This document shows, piece by piece, positions 5,831-5,851 of a DNA stretch of 5,851 bases (its first letter is position 1; each line of letters opens with the position of its first letter). The stretch is from contig JAOZNZ010000225.1 of NCBI GenBank assembly GCA_029933535.1, positions 1 to 5,851 of the forward strand, read 5' to 3'. This stretch comes from a bacterium (GTDB lineage Bacteria; Auribacterota; UBA3054; B51-G9). The notes beneath the pieces were generated by a model, which was given only the letters and a program-made list of their open reading frames with translations, did no database searches and was not told where the DNA came from. The position numbers and the translations under genes are program-made.

Positions 5831-5851
5831 TTCTAAGACATATTATGAGAC
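5831..5851 (+). repeat. Leader-like direct repeat, copy 2, at the window edge
   Basis: This is the partner of 2984-3004 (18 of 21 identical). It contains ATG at 5845-5847 followed by AGA, with TAAGA eight bases upstream, so it may be the beginning of a further plus-strand gene cut off by the window. Between the lipoprotein stop (5748) and this point I see no gene, only a weak 6-pair inverted repeat TGTCAA/TTGACA (5754-5759 with 5770-5775). Confidence 0.35.

Overview
The window is AT-rich DNA (roughly one third G+C by eye) from a bacterium using the standard genetic code. The two large genes hold about 1,550 sense codons with no internal TGA. Shine-Dalgarno sites of AAGGAG/AAAGGA type and sigma70-like TTGnnn-17-TATAAT promoters are visible. 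A lipobox protein of export type suggests a Gram-negative cell. A free-standing cytoplasmic glycosidase beside a large lipoprotein with repeated beta-sandwich domains would suit a polysaccharide-using anaerobe such as Lentisphaerota or a relative. That placement is a guess; nothing here fixes the taxon.

Layout. (1) Positions 1-2505, minus strand: a nearly complete GH2 beta-mannosidase, open at the left edge, with a ribosome binding site and an extended -10 promoter at 2558-2586. (2) Positions 2599-2833: a non-coding element bounded by 19-nt inverted repeats (18/19 match) and packed with nested, partly mutually exclusive stems; it is either a MITE-like repeat or a structured RNA. It is followed by a stem-loop (2853-2893) and a terminator-like hairpin plus T-run (2922-2949). 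(3) Positions 2972-3042: a small hairpin and a leader-like sequence ending in an ATG, which recurs imperfectly at the right edge (5831-5851). (4) Positions 3026-3530, minus strand: two tandem small genes for exported proteins, a lipoprotein and a signal-peptide protein. Both are broken, one by a TGA inside its lipobox and the other by two compensating frameshifts. They share an operon-like layout with a 13-nt gap and a good Shine-Dalgarno site. (5) Positions 3533-3568: two divergent sigma70-like promoters nested in the same DNA and exactly symmetric about 3550/3551. (6) Positions 3598-5748, plus strand: a 716-residue lipoprotein with about six carboxypeptidase-regulatory-like (transthyretin/Ig-like) repeats. 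(7) Positions 5749-5851: a short tail that may end in the start of another gene.

Functional links. The mannosidase should hydrolyse beta-mannosides in the cytoplasm. The lipoprotein should sit on a membrane and has no visible catalytic motif. Nothing in the sequence ties the two together; they are separated by repeats and gene remnants. The middle kilobase (2506-3597) reads as a decaying, repeat-bearing intergenic region. I see no CRISPR array, transposase, tRNA or rRNA. I did not identify a convincing new multi-gene system. The inverted-repeat element and the nested divergent promoter are the parts most worth checking.
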